Shown one piece after another: positions 16,227-24,817 of a stretch of 51,245 nucleotides of DNA. The position numbers were made by a program, and so were the translations under genes. The stretch spans positions 1 to 51,245 of the forward strand of contig JAPLOE010000144.1 in the NCBI GenBank assembly GCA_026692705.1, read 5' to 3'. Under the pieces are notes generated by a model. That model was not told the origin of the DNA, searched no databases, and saw only the letters and a list, made by a program, of their open reading frames with translations. Every line of letters starts with the position of its first letter. The first letter of the stretch is position 1. The stretch is from Planctomycetota bacterium (GTDB lineage Bacteria; Planctomycetota; UBA1135; GCA-002686595).

Positions 16227-17951
16227 ATGCAGATCTTCTCGGAACCCATCCTGGCGGCGCTGGCGGGCGCGACGGGCGTGTCGGCGAGCGCGCTCAAGCT
16301 CGAGCGGCCGCGTGATCCCAAGCTCGGCGACCTCGCTTTCCCCTGTTTCCTCGTGGCGAAGGAGCGCAAGGCGGCGCCGCCGGCGGTGGCGGCGGAGCTC
16401 GCGGCGACGCTCTCGGGCAAGCTCCCCGGCATCACGGCGACGGCGGCGGGTCCGTACGTGAACTTCCGCATCGAGCGGGCGCTGCTCGCACGCGAGATCT
16501 GCGGGCAGGTCGAGCGCGACGGTGCGGCCTACGGCAGCTCGAGCGAAGGTGCGGGCAAGACGATCGTCATCGACTTCAGCTCGCCGAACATCGCCAAGCC
16601 CATGCACATCGGGCACATCCGCTCGACGATCCTCGGGGCGGCGCTCGTGAGGCTGTGCCGCAAGCTCGGCTACAAGGTCGTCGGCATCAACCACATCGGC
16701 GACTGGGGCGCGCAGTTCGGCGGCCTCGTGGTCGCGTTGCGGCGCTGGAAGAGTGAAGTCGATCTCGAGCGCGATCCGGTGATGGGCCTGCTCGACCTGT
16801 ACCAGCGCTCGAAGGCGGCGCTGAAGGACGACGAGGCGTTCCGCGCGGAGGCCGTTGCGGCCTACCAGGAGCTCGAGAGCGGGCGCGAGGGCGAAGTGCG
16901 CGAGCTGTGGCGCTGGGTCACGGAAGTCTCGATGCGCGGCTTCAACGCGACCTACGCGCGCCTCGCGATCTCGCACGAGCTCGTGCGCGGCGAGAGCTGG
17001 TACGAGCCGCTGCTCATGCCGGCCCTCGAGCGCGTGAAAGCCGCGGGAATCACGGAGATTTCGCAAGGCGCGCTGGTCGTGACCCTGGGCGAGATCGACA
17101 AGTCGCTCAAGGAGACGCCGTGCCTGCTGCAGCAGACCAACGGCACGACGCTCTACGCGACGCGCGACCTCGCGGCGCTGTTCTCGCGCTGGGAGGAGTT
17201 CCAGTTCGAGCGCTGCCTGTACGTCGTCGGCGGCGAACAGAAGCTCCACTTCCGCCAGCTCAAGGGCGTGCTCAAGCGCATGGGCTGCGACTGGGAAGCG
17301 CGTGTCGAGCACATCGACTTCGGCCTGTTGCTCGGCCCGGGCAAGAAGAAGATCGCGAGCCGCAAGCGTGGCGAAGTGCTCGTGCTCGACGACCTGCTCG
17401 ACGAGGTCAGCGAAGCCGCGCTCGCGGTGATCGACGCGAAGAATCCCGAGCTCGCCAACAAGCACAAAGTCGCCGACGAGGTGGGCCTCGGCGCGCTCGT
17501 CTTCAACGACCTCAAGCGCGAGCGCGTCAAGGACGTGATCTTCGACACGGCCGAGATCCTCTCGTTCGAGGGCGACACGGGCCCCTACCTGCAGTACACG
17601 CACGCGCGCCTCGCCTCGATCCTGCGCAAGGCGGCCGCGAACAAGGACGCCGCCCTCGGCGCGCAGCCCGACTGGAGCGTGCTCGAGACCGCCGGCGAGA
17701 TCCTCGTCGCGCTCGGCCGCTACGGCGACGTGGTGCGCTCCGCCGCGGCCAAGGCCGAGCCGAGCGAGCTGTCGCAGTACCTGCTGGCCCTCGCACGCGA
17801 CGTCTCGACCTGGGTCAGCTCGTCCGACAACCGCGTGCTGGGCTCCGCAGGCCCCGACGGAGCCGCCCGACTGGCCCTGGTCCGTTGCTCCAAGTCCGTT
17901 CTGGGCAACGGTTTGCAACTCCTGGGTGTCGCCGCGCCCGAGGAAATGTGA
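16227..17951 (+). CDS. argS: Arginyl-tRNA synthetase
   Basis: 574-aa class I synthetase that charges tRNA-Arg. It has the N-terminal Add-1 domain, the signature KPMHIGHIRS with HIGH at about residues 130-133, the ArgRS-specific HIGDWGAQFG, a KMSKS-equivalent in KKIASRKRG, and the DALR anticodon-binding domain at the C-terminus (from about residue 455, with GPYLQYTHAR just before). The length is normal for the family. The ATG at 16227 is preferred; GTG 16218 is a close in-frame alternative. The next gene, apt, starts 95 bp later. Confidence 0.96.
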   Translation: MQIFSEPILAALAGATGVSASALKLERPRDPKLGDLAFPCFLVAKERKAAPPAVAAELAATLSGKLPGITATAAGPYVNFRIERALLAREICGQVERDGAAYGSSSEGAGKTIVIDFSSPNIAKPMHIGHIRSTILGAALVRLCRKLGYKVVGINHIGDWGAQFGGLVVALRRWKSEVDLERDPVMGLLDLYQRSKAALKDDEAFRAEAVAAYQELESGREGEVRELWRWVTEVSMRGFNATYARLAISHELVRGESWYEPLLMPALERVKAAGITEISQGALVVTLGEIDKSLKETPCLLQQTNGTTLYATRDLAALFSRWEEFQFERCLYVVGGEQKLHFRQLKGVLKRMGCDWEARVEHIDFGLLLGPGKKKIASRKRGEVLVLDDLLDEVSEAALAVIDAKNPELANKHKVADEVGLGALVFNDLKRERVKDVIFDTAEILSFEGDTGPYLQYTHARLASILRKAAANKDAALGAQPDWSVLETAGEILVALGRYGDVVRSAAAKAEPSELSQYLLALARDVSTWVSSSDNRVLGSAGPDGAARLALVRCSKSVLGNGLQLLGVAAPEEM

Positions 17952-18046
17952 GGCTCCGCGCCCGGACCTCACTCTCCCTGCGACGGGACCGCCCTACCCC
18001 CCACCTGTCAACTTTTTCCACCCCCCGCCCGACCTAAGGCCCCACG

Positions 18047-18556
18047 GTGATCGAGCGCTTCATCCGCGATGTCCCCGACTTCCCCAAGCCGGGCATCCTG
18101 TTCAAGGACATCACTCCGCTCCTGCAGGACAGCGCGGCGTTCAGCCAGTGCATCGACCAGCTGATCGGGTTGGTGCCGAGCTCGTCCTACGACGTCGTGT
18201 GCGGCATCGAGTCGCGCGGGTTCCTGTTCGGGGCGCCGCTCGCGCTGCGCACCGGCAAGGGCTTCGTGCCGATCCGCAAGCCGGGGAAGCTGCCCTACAA
18301 GTCCGTCAGCCAGAGCTACGACCTCGAGTACGGCACGGATCGCATCGAGATCCACGTCGACGCGGTCAAGCGTGGCCAGCGCGTGCTCCTGGTCGACGAC
18401 GTGCTCGCCACCGGCGGCACGATGGGCGCCGCAGTCAAGCTCGTGCGCCAGATCGGCGGCGACGTCGTCGCAACGGCCTTCGTGATCGAGCTGATGTTCC
18501 TGAACGGCCGCCAGCGCCTGGCGGACGTGCCCGTCCATTCGCTGGTGAAGTACTAG
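18047..18556 (+). CDS. apt: Adenine phosphoribosyltransferase
   Basis: 169-aa purine salvage enzyme (adenine + PRPP to AMP). It has the typical APT start IERFIRDVPDFPKPGILFKD, the base-binding region ESRGFLFGAPLA, the flexible loop around KPGKLPYK, and the PRPP-binding motif VLLVDDVLATGGT. Translation starts at GTG 18047, since no in-frame ATG precedes the conserved N-terminus. The sigma factor gene follows after 9 bp, so the two are probably co-transcribed. Confidence 0.96.
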   Translation: MIERFIRDVPDFPKPGILFKDITPLLQDSAAFSQCIDQLIGLVPSSSYDVVCGIESRGFLFGAPLALRTGKGFVPIRKPGKLPYKSVSQSYDLEYGTDRIEIHVDAVKRGQRVLLVDDVLATGGTMGAAVKLVRQIGGDVVATAFVIELMFLNGRQRLADVPVHSLVKY

Positions 18557-18565
18557 GGACCCGCC

Positions 18566-19876
18566 ATGGCCTCCAAGAAGACTCCGGCGAAGCTCGCCGC
18601 ACCCGCCGGCACCAAGAAGACCGCCGTGCAGGCCCGTGGCAAGTCGGAGCCCGCGCGCGAGCCCAAGCCCGCGCTGCCCGGCCGGACCACTTCCGGGAAG
18701 AGCGCGCCCAAGTCGGCGAAGGCTGGCGAACCCGCGCCGAAGTCGCAGAAAACCCCGCAGAAGCCGCTCAAGAACGAGACCCCCAAGCCGACAACGAAGG
18801 AAGCCATGGGGAACTCCGTCACAGCGCAGCGTCTGAAGGGCAAGGAAACGAAGGCCACGTCCGCGAAGGCGGCACCGAAGGAGAAGGCGGCCAAGGGCGC
18901 GCCTCCGAAGGTGACGGCCGCGAAGCAGCCCGCGAAGGGCAAGCTCGCGCCGAAGGCGATCGCGAAGCCCGCGCCCAAGCCGGAGCCGACGCCGATCGAG
19001 GAAGTCGAGACGGTGGTGGTCGAGCAGGCGCCGCGCGTCGCGATCAAGCCGAAGAATCCCGAGCGCCCGACGCTCGAGGAGCTGCGCCAGATGCCGACCG
19101 AGGACATCTGGGCCTACTACCGCAAGGGTGCGACGGCGCGCCCCAAGGACGAGAAGTACGTCGAGGACATGCGCAACGCCCTGATGGAAGCGCACCTCCC
19201 GCTCGTCAAGCACATCGCGGAGCGCCTCTTGCAGACGCTGCCGAAGTCGATCGAGCTCGGCGACCTCGAGAGCGCCGGCGCCTTCGGCCTGATGGACGCG
19301 ATCCGCGGCTTCGATCCCGACCGCGGCATCAAGTTCAAGACCTACTGCACCACGCGCATCCGCGGCTCGATCCTCGACCAGCTGCGCTCGCAGGACTGGG
19401 TGCCGCGCCTCGTGCGCCTCAAGGCGAGCCGCATCGAGAAGACGCTGCACCGCCTGCAAGGCGAGTACGGCCGCGAGCCGACCCACGCCGAGCTCGCGAC
19501 GGCGCTGCAGATGGACCACAGCGAGCTCGCGGTCGAGCTCACGCAGTCGCGCGCCAAGTCGATGGTGTCGATCAACGAGCGCTACAGCGACCACGACGAC
19601 GACAGCGGCACCGAGAAGATCGAGATCGTCGAGGACGAGAAGGCCTCCGACCCGGTCAACGAGCTCAACCGCCGCGACCTGATGCTCTACATCACGAAGT
19701 CGCTCAACCACAAGGAGCGCTTCATCATCGAGCAGTACTACGACGTCGGTCACACGATGCGCGAGATCGGCGAGATGCTCGCGCTGACCGAGTCGCGCGT
19801 GTGCCAGATCCACTCCAACGTGATGGCGCGCCTCAAGGGTCTCCTGTCGCCGGATTCCGGCGATCTCGAGGCCTGA
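18566..19876 (+). CDS. Sigma-70 family factor (FliA/SigB-like) with long basic N-terminal tail
   Basis: 436-aa product. Residues 200-436 are a group 3 sigma factor without region 1.1. Region 2 contains GDLESAGAFGLMDAIRGFDP and FKTYCTTRIRGSILDQLR, which is FliA/WhiG-like. Region 3 contains GREPTHAELATALQM. Region 4 contains a helix-turn-helix (TMREIGEMLALTESRVCQIH). Residues 1-165 are a Lys/Ala/Pro-rich disordered tail like histone H1 or the tail of AlgP, which is unusual for a sigma factor. An internal in-frame ATG at 18806 (residue 81), preceded by GAAGGAAG, could give a shorter form. It lies 9 bp after apt and 15 bp before birA. No flagellar genes are nearby, so a general or stress role is as likely as motility. 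Confidence 0.9.
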   Translation: MASKKTPAKLAAPAGTKKTAVQARGKSEPAREPKPALPGRTTSGKSAPKSAKAGEPAPKSQKTPQKPLKNETPKPTTKEAMGNSVTAQRLKGKETKATSAKAAPKEKAAKGAPPKVTAAKQPAKGKLAPKAIAKPAPKPEPTPIEEVETVVVEQAPRVAIKPKNPERPTLEELRQMPTEDIWAYYRKGATARPKDEKYVEDMRNALMEAHLPLVKHIAERLLQTLPKSIELGDLESAGAFGLMDAIRGFDPDRGIKFKTYCTTRIRGSILDQLRSQDWVPRLVRLKASRIEKTLHRLQGEYGREPTHAELATALQMDHSELAVELTQSRAKSMVSINERYSDHDDDSGTEKIEIVEDEKASDPVNELNRRDLMLYITKSLNHKERFIIEQYYDVGHTMREIGEMLALTESRVCQIHSNVMARLKGLLSPDSGDLEA

Positions 19877-19891
19877 CGCAGCGCACGCGAC

Positions 19892-20644
19892 GTGCACGTC
19901 CGCCTCCACTTCCGCGAACGCGTCGACTCGACCAGCGAGCGCGCGTTCGCGGCCATTTCCGCCGGGATTGCGCAGCACGGCGACGTGTTCGTCGCGCGCG
20001 AGCAGACAGCCGGGCGAGGGCGGCGCGGCGCGAGCTGGCACAGCGGGCCCGATGGTGGCCTGTACGTCAGTGTCGTGCTGCTTCCGGGCGCGTCGCCGTT
20101 GCCGCCGGCCGCGCTGTCGATCGCGGCGGGGCTCGCGGCGCTCGAGACGGTGCGTGAGCTCGGGCTCGCGCGAGCGCGGCTCAAGTGGCCGAACGATGTC
20201 GTCGTCGATCGCGAGGAAGGAACCTTCGCGAAGCTCGCGGGCGTGCTCGTCGAGACGCGAGGACTCGATCCGGCGGCGCCGCACTACGTCGTCGGGGTCG
20301 GGCTCAACGTCGAGCAGACAGCGTTTCCCGCGGAGCTGGTCGCGACCCGCGCGGTGACGAGCCTGCGGCTCGAAGGCAGCGCCGCGACGCTCGAAAACGC
20401 GCAGGAACGGCTGATCGCGCGGCTCGCGCAGGGGCTCGAGCGCGACCGGCTCACGACGGAGGCCCTCGCGGGTCCGTTCCTCGACGCCGCGCGCCTGCGC
20501 GACGCGGAAGTCGAGGTCGAGACCGAGACGACGCTGCGCGGGCGTGTGCTCGGCCTTTCGCTCGAGCGTGGCCTCGAGATCGCTTTCGCCGGTCGCCGCG
20601 CCTTCATCGCGCTCGAGCACCTGCGCCAGGTCCGTCCGCTCTGA
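19892..20644 (+). CDS. birA: Biotin--[acetyl-CoA-carboxylase] ligase
   Basis: 250-aa biotin protein ligase that makes biotinyl-AMP and attaches biotin to carrier proteins such as AccB. Visible motifs are STSERA, GRGRRG (41-46) with the following W, KWPND (98-102), and KLAGVLVE and GVGLNV in the catalytic core. A small C-terminal SH3-like domain is present. There is no N-terminal winged helix, so it is the monofunctional class I form without repressor activity. GTG 19892 is the chosen start, 15 bp after the sigma gene. Confidence 0.93.
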   Translation: MHVRLHFRERVDSTSERAFAAISAGIAQHGDVFVAREQTAGRGRRGASWHSGPDGGLYVSVVLLPGASPLPPAALSIAAGLAALETVRELGLARARLKWPNDVVVDREEGTFAKLAGVLVETRGLDPAAPHYVVGVGLNVEQTAFPAELVATRAVTSLRLEGSAATLENAQERLIARLAQGLERDRLTTEALAGPFLDAARLRDAEVEVETETTLRGRVLGLSLERGLEIAFAGRRAFIALEHLRQVRPL

Positions 20645-20670
20645 CTTCCTGCCGCGGGAGCGCGGTTCGC

Positions 20671-20676
20671 TAGACT
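20671..20676 (+). promoter_or_regulatory. -10 box TAGACT before rph
   Basis: TAGACT ends 32 nt before ATG 20709. Shine-Dalgarno GGAAGGA at 20697-20703 is 5 nt before the start and excludes the nearby out-of-frame ATG 20695. Confidence 0.5.
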
Positions 20677-20708
20677 GCGCCGCTCCCCACGTCCATGGAA
20701 GGACTCCG

Positions 20709-21425
20709 ATGACCCGCGCCGACGGCAGGCAGCCCCACGAACTTCGTCCGGTCACGTTCCAGCGCGGCTTCAGCAAGCACGCGCCCGGTTCGGTGCTCGC
20801 GAGCTACGGCGACACGCGCGTGCTGTGCACCGCGATGTACACCGACGGCGTGCCGCCGTTCCTGCAGGGCCGCGGGCAGGGCTGGCTGACGGCCGAATAC
20901 TCGATGCTTCCGAGCGCGACCAAGGACCGCAAGTCGCGCGACAAGCCCGGCAAGGTCGACGGTCGCTCGGTCGAGATCCAGCGCCTGATCGGCCGTTCGC
21001 TGCGCGGCGTCGTCGACATGACGAAGCTCACCGAACGCACCGTGTGGATCGACTGCGACGTGCTGCAGGCCGACGGCGGCACGCGCACCGCGTCGATCAC
21101 CGGCGCCTGGGTCGCGCTGTACGACCTCTTCAAGCACATGGAGCAGAAGCGCGTGCTGCGCGGCTGGCCGCTCACGTCGCAACTCGGCGCCGTTTCCGTC
21201 GGCGTCGTCGCGAACGAGGTGCTCGTCGACCTCGCCTACGCCGAGGACAGCAAGGCCGGCACCGACATGAACCTCGTCATGACCGGCGAAGGCCAGTTCA
21301 TCGAGGTGCAGGGTTCGGCCGAAGGCGCTCCGTTCTCGCGCGAGCATCTCGATTCGATGCTGCAGTCGGGTTCCGCGGCCATCTCGATGCTCTTCAAGAT
21401 GCAGCGCGACGCGCTCGGCATCTGA
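20709..21425 (+). CDS. rph: Ribonuclease PH
   Basis: 238-aa phosphorolytic 3'-exoribonuclease that trims tRNA 3' ends. It shows the family start RPVTFQRGFSKHAPGSVLAS, the segment GQGWLTAEYSMLPSAT, the Arg-rich loop RQ-IGRSLRGVVD (here QRLIGRSLRGVVD), DCDVLQADGGTRTASITGA, and the phosphate-binding/active-site region NEVLVDLAYAEDSKAGTDMN. The length is normal. rdgB lies one gene downstream, a common partnership. Confidence 0.96.
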   Translation: MTRADGRQPHELRPVTFQRGFSKHAPGSVLASYGDTRVLCTAMYTDGVPPFLQGRGQGWLTAEYSMLPSATKDRKSRDKPGKVDGRSVEIQRLIGRSLRGVVDMTKLTERTVWIDCDVLQADGGTRTASITGAWVALYDLFKHMEQKRVLRGWPLTSQLGAVSVGVVANEVLVDLAYAEDSKAGTDMNLVMTGEGQFIEVQGSAEGAPFSREHLDSMLQSGSAAISMLFKMQRDALGI

Positions 21426-21498
21426 CGCGGAAGAGAACACACGGAGACGGAACGAGAGAGCGGAGGGCGGAGACAAGAACGCCCGGGAGAGGAAAGTG

Positions 21499-23757
21499 AT
21501 GAAGTTGGTGCGCGCGTGGATCGCGGGAGTGGCGGCCATCGCGTTGATGGCGGCGAACGGGAAGGCGCGGCAGCTGGGGAGGGAAGTGGAGCTCGCGGCG
21601 GAGAGGGCGATCGCGGCGAAGGAGGTGCCGGGCGCGGTGGTCGTCGTCGGGCGCGGTGAGGAGACGCTGCTGGAGAAGGCGTTCGGGAAGCGGGCGGTGG
21701 AGGGAGAGGAAGCGGCGACGCTCGACACGGTGTACGACCTCGCGTCGCTCACGAAGCCGATCGCGACGGCGACGAGCGTGATGAAGCTGGTCGAACGCGG
21801 AGCGATCGAGCTCGCGGCGCCGGTGGCGCGGCACCTGCCGGAGTTCGGGGTGCGCGGCAAGGACACGATCACGGTCGAAATGCTGCTCACCCACACGAGC
21901 GGGCTCGTCGCGGACAATCCGCTCGGCGATTACGTCGGGACGCACGAGGAGATGTGGAAGCGCATCTGCGAGCTCGAGCCGCGCAGCGCGCCGGGGACGA
22001 AGTTCGCGTACAGCGACGTCGGCTACATCGTGCTCGGGCGACTCGTGGAGCGTGTCGACGGGCGGCCGCTCGAGCAGTTTGCGATCGAGGAGCTGTTCAA
22101 GCCGCTGGGCATGCTCGACACGACGTTCCGGCCAGTTGAGGAACTGCGAGAGCGCTGTGCGCCTACGGAGAAGCGCGCGGGCCAGTGGATGAGGGGTGAG
22201 GTTCACGATCCGCGCGCGTTTGCGCTCGGTGGCGTCGCTGGGCACGCGGGACTTTTCTCGACTGCTTCGGACGTGGCGCGCTGGTGCCGCATGCTGCTCG
22301 GCGGTGGTGAGCTCGACGGCGAGCGCGTGCTCGCGACGGCGACGGTCGAGGCCATGCTTTCCGCGCGAAACTTGCCGGGTGGCGGGCTGCGCACGCTCGC
22401 GCTCGATTGCGACACCGACTATTCGGGCGCACGCGGCGCAGTTTTCCCGCGCGGCGCGAGTTTTGGGCACACGGGCTTCACCGGCACGTCGTTGTGGCTC
22501 GATCCCGCGACGCTCGGGTACGTCGTCGTGCTGTCGAATCGAGTGCACCCCGATGGCAAGGGCGACACGCGCGAACTGCGGCGCGCAGTGGCGGATGCGG
22601 CGGCGCGCGCGCTGCGGGCGCAGGAAGGTGTGCTGACGGGAGCGGATGTGCTCGCGCGCGAAAGCTGCGCGCGGCTCGTCGGGCGCAAGGTCGCGTTGCT
22701 CACCAACCGCACTGGGCGGCTGCGCAGCGGCGAGCGCACGATCGATCTGCTTGCGCGCACGAAAGACGTCGAGTTGCGCTCGATCCTTGCGCCCGAGCAC
22801 GGCCTCGGCGCACGCGCGGAGGGTTCGATCGCCGACGAGATCGACACGCCGACGGGCCTCGTGATCCACTCGCTGTACGGCGCGACGCGCAAGCCGACGG
22901 CAGTGATGCTCGCGGGCTGCGACACGCTCGTGATCGACCTGCAGCACGTCGGCACGCGCATCTACACGTACGAATCGACGCTCGCCTACGCGATGGAAGT
23001 CGCGGGAGAGCTCGGACTGCGCGTCGTCGTGCTCGACAGGCCTGATCCGCTGGCGCTCTCGGCGCCGCAGGGGCCGCTGGCCGACGCCGATGCCCTGGAT
23101 TTCACGTCGAATCGCCCGGTTCCGCTCGCGCACGGCCTCACGCTGGGCGAGCGCGCGCTGCTCGAACGCGAGCATTTCGGCATCGCCTGCGAGCTCGAGG
23201 TCGTCGCCTGCGAAGGCTGGCGGCGCTCGATGCGCTGGGCCGAAACCGGCCTCGAATGGCAGGACCCGAGCCCGAACTTGCGCAACGAGACTCAGGTGCT
23301 GCTGTACCCCGGCATCGCGCTGCTCGAGACGACGAACGTGTCCGTCGGTCGCGGCACCGACGAGCCCTTCGAGCGTTTCGGCGCACCGTGGATCGAGCCC
23401 ATCGCGCTCGCCCGCGCGCTCAACGCGCTGCGCCTGCCGGGCCTCGAGTTCACGCCGATTCGCTTCACGCCGAACGCGAGCACGTTCGCGAACGAAGCCT
23501 GCGGCGGCGTGCACATCACCGTCACCGAGCGCGCCTCCGTGCGCTGCGTCGAGGCCGGGCTCGCCATCGCCCGCACGCTGCGCGATCTGCACGGCCCGAC
23601 CTTCCAGTTCGAGCGCCTCGGCCGCCTGCTGCGCGACCGCGAGACGCTCGCGCTGCTCTCCGGCGGCACCCGCCTCGACGACATCGCCGCCAGCTGGGCC
23701 AAGGACCTCGCCGCCTTCGAGGCCGTCGCGGCGAAGGTGCGTCTGTACGAGCCTTGA
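21499..23757 (+). CDS. Serine hydrolase (beta-lactamase fold) fused to NamZ-type exo-N-acetylmuramidase
   Basis: 752-aa two-domain protein. Residues 1-22 look like a signal peptide or anchor. Residues 25-370 are a class C beta-lactamase/PBP4-like domain with SLTK (Ser83, Lys86), YSD (171-173, replacing YxN) and the third motif region HTG in FGHTGFTG. Residues of about 385-752 match DUF1343/NamZ, the exo-beta-N-acetylmuramidase family: LTNRTG, LAPEHGLGA, SLYGATRKPT, DLQHVGTRIYTYESTL, VLDRPDP, GLEWQDPSPNL and GAPWIEP. The combined enzyme probably trims and degrades peptidoglycan fragments outside the cytoplasm. It is followed by rdgB after 18 bp. Confidence 0.88.
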   Translation: MKLVRAWIAGVAAIALMAANGKARQLGREVELAAERAIAAKEVPGAVVVVGRGEETLLEKAFGKRAVEGEEAATLDTVYDLASLTKPIATATSVMKLVERGAIELAAPVARHLPEFGVRGKDTITVEMLLTHTSGLVADNPLGDYVGTHEEMWKRICELEPRSAPGTKFAYSDVGYIVLGRLVERVDGRPLEQFAIEELFKPLGMLDTTFRPVEELRERCAPTEKRAGQWMRGEVHDPRAFALGGVAGHAGLFSTASDVARWCRMLLGGGELDGERVLATATVEAMLSARNLPGGGLRTLALDCDTDYSGARGAVFPRGASFGHTGFTGTSLWLDPATLGYVVVLSNRVHPDGKGDTRELRRAVADAAARALRAQEGVLTGADVLARESCARLVGRKVALLTNRTGRLRSGERTIDLLARTKDVELRSILAPEHGLGARAEGSIADEIDTPTGLVIHSLYGATRKPTAVMLAGCDTLVIDLQHVGTRIYTYESTLAYAMEVAGELGLRVVVLDRPDPLALSAPQGPLADADALDFTSNRPVPLAHGLTLGERALLEREHFGIACELEVVACEGWRRSMRWAETGLEWQDPSPNLRNETQVLLYPGIALLETTNVSVGRGTDEPFERFGAPWIEPIALARALNALRLPGLEFTPIRFTPNASTFANEACGGVHITVTERASVRCVEAGLAIARTLRDLHGPTFQFERLGRLLRDRETLALLSGGTRLDDIAASWAKDLAAFEAVAAKVRLYEP

Positions 23758-23761
23758 GCGT

Positions 23762-23767
23762 TATCCT
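23762..23767 (+). promoter_or_regulatory. -10 box TATCCT before rdgB
   Basis: TATCCT ends 8 nt before ATG 23776 and begins only 4 nt after the previous stop codon, so a leaderless message is likely. Confidence 0.5.
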
Positions 23768-23775
23768 GCCGCCGC

Positions 23776-24390
23776 ATGAAGCTCCTCCTCGCCAGCGGCA
23801 ACAAGAAGAAGCACGCGGAATTCACGCGCATTCTGGCGCCGCTCGGGCTCGAGGTCGTGCTGCCCGCGTCCGTCGGCGGCATTCCGGACGTGGACGAGGA
23901 CCAGCCGACGTTTGCGGGCAACGCGGCGAAGAAGGCGAGCTCGGCGGCGCAGGCCCACGGAATGTGGGCGCTCGCCGATGACTCCGGCCTCGAGGTCGAC
24001 GCACTCGGCGGCGAGCCGGGCGTGAAGAGCGCGCGCTACGCCGGCGAGCACGGCGCCGACGGCTCGAACAACGCGCTCCTGCTCCGCAACCTCGCGAACG
24101 TGCCCGACGAGCGCCGCACCGCGCGCTTCACCTGCGCGCTCGCGCTGGCGCGGCCCGACGGCTCGATCGCGCTCGCCGTCGAAGGCCACGCCTACGGCCG
24201 CATCCTGCACGGCCCGCGCGGCGACGGCGACTTCGGCTACGACCCGCTGTTCCTGTTCACCGAGCCCGGCTTCGCGCAGACCGGCCGCGGCTTCGCCGAG
24301 CTCGCCCCCGACGAGAAGGCCCTGGTCAGCCACCGCGGCCGCGCCTCCCGCGAGCTCGCCGCCCGCCTGCGCGCGCAGCCCATCGGCTGA
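23776..24390 (+). CDS. rdgB: XTP/dITP diphosphatase
   Basis: 204-aa house-cleaning nucleotide pyrophosphatase (Ham1/RdgB) that removes dITP, dHAPTP and XTP. Signature elements: LLASGNKKKHAEF at the N-terminus (substrate phosphate binding), ADDSGLEVDALGGEPGVKSA with the metal-binding Asp, GDGDFGYDPLFL, and the C-terminal SHRGRA. The length is normal. The TATCCT box lies in the 18-bp gap before it. Confidence 0.95.
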   Translation: MKLLLASGNKKKHAEFTRILAPLGLEVVLPASVGGIPDVDEDQPTFAGNAAKKASSAAQAHGMWALADDSGLEVDALGGEPGVKSARYAGEHGADGSNNALLLRNLANVPDERRTARFTCALALARPDGSIALAVEGHAYGRILHGPRGDGDFGYDPLFLFTEPGFAQTGRGFAELAPDEKALVSHRGRASRELAARLRAQPIG

Positions 24391-24409
24391 CCCCGGCGGC
24401 CCAGTTCGG

Positions 24410-24426
24410 GCCCAATTCGGGCTTTT
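24410..24426 (+). terminator. Weak terminator after rdgB
   Basis: GCCC-AATTC-GGGC followed directly by TTTT at 24423-24426, 20 bp after the rdgB stop. The stem is only 4 bp. Confidence 0.3.
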
Positions 24427-24466
24427 CTCGCCCCGCCAGCGGGAAACGTGCGGAGGCGTCGGTGCG

Positions 24467-24509
24467 GGTCACTGCGCGAGTGACCGGCGAGCGCCGATAG
24501 GACGCTCGC
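24467..24509. repeat. Two adjacent short hairpins
   Basis: GGTCACT-GCGCG-AGTGACC (24467-24485) and GCGAGCG-loop-CGCTCGC (24487-24509). The loop of the second contains TAGGAC, a possible -10 box for the gene at 24553. Confidence 0.35.
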
Positions 24510-24552
24510 GGCGACACCCCGGCCCCGCATTCCTTCCCCGGAGGATTTCAGG

Positions 24553-24810
24553 ATGCTCCCGCTCGCCGACCGTACCGGGCGCGTCGAGTTCGCGGAATTG
24601 CATCGCGAGGCGGTCGCGGTGCAGGAGCCGTCTTGCGGTCGGCAGCTCCTCGTCTGGCCGGGGCGCGGCGACGGCGGTTTCGACGCGGCGAAGCAGGTCA
24701 CCACCGCGGCGAGCACTGGCCTGGTTGCGGATCTCGATTCCGATGGCAAGATTGAGCTGGTCCTCGACGACTTCTGGAGCTCGCGCCCGCTGATCCTTTG
24801 GCAAGACTGA
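24553..24810 (+). CDS. Short FG-GAP repeat fragment
   Basis: 85-aa product with a good Shine-Dalgarno (GGAGGA at 24540-24545). It aligns with the last 80 or so residues of the FG-GAP protein at 24818: both end in a DLDSDG/DVNGDG calcium-type loop followed by ELVLDDFWSSRPLIL against DLVADNLYVSRPLVL, then a final residue pair. It has no signal peptide and only one complete repeat, so it looks like a remnant of a duplicated FG-GAP gene rather than a working protein, although translation seems possible. It lies 7 bp before the full-length gene. Confidence 0.6.
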   Translation: MLPLADRTGRVEFAELHREAVAVQEPSCGRQLLVWPGRGDGGFDAAKQVTTAASTGLVADLDSDGKIELVLDDFWSSRPLILWQD

Positions 24811-24817
24811 GGCCCCC

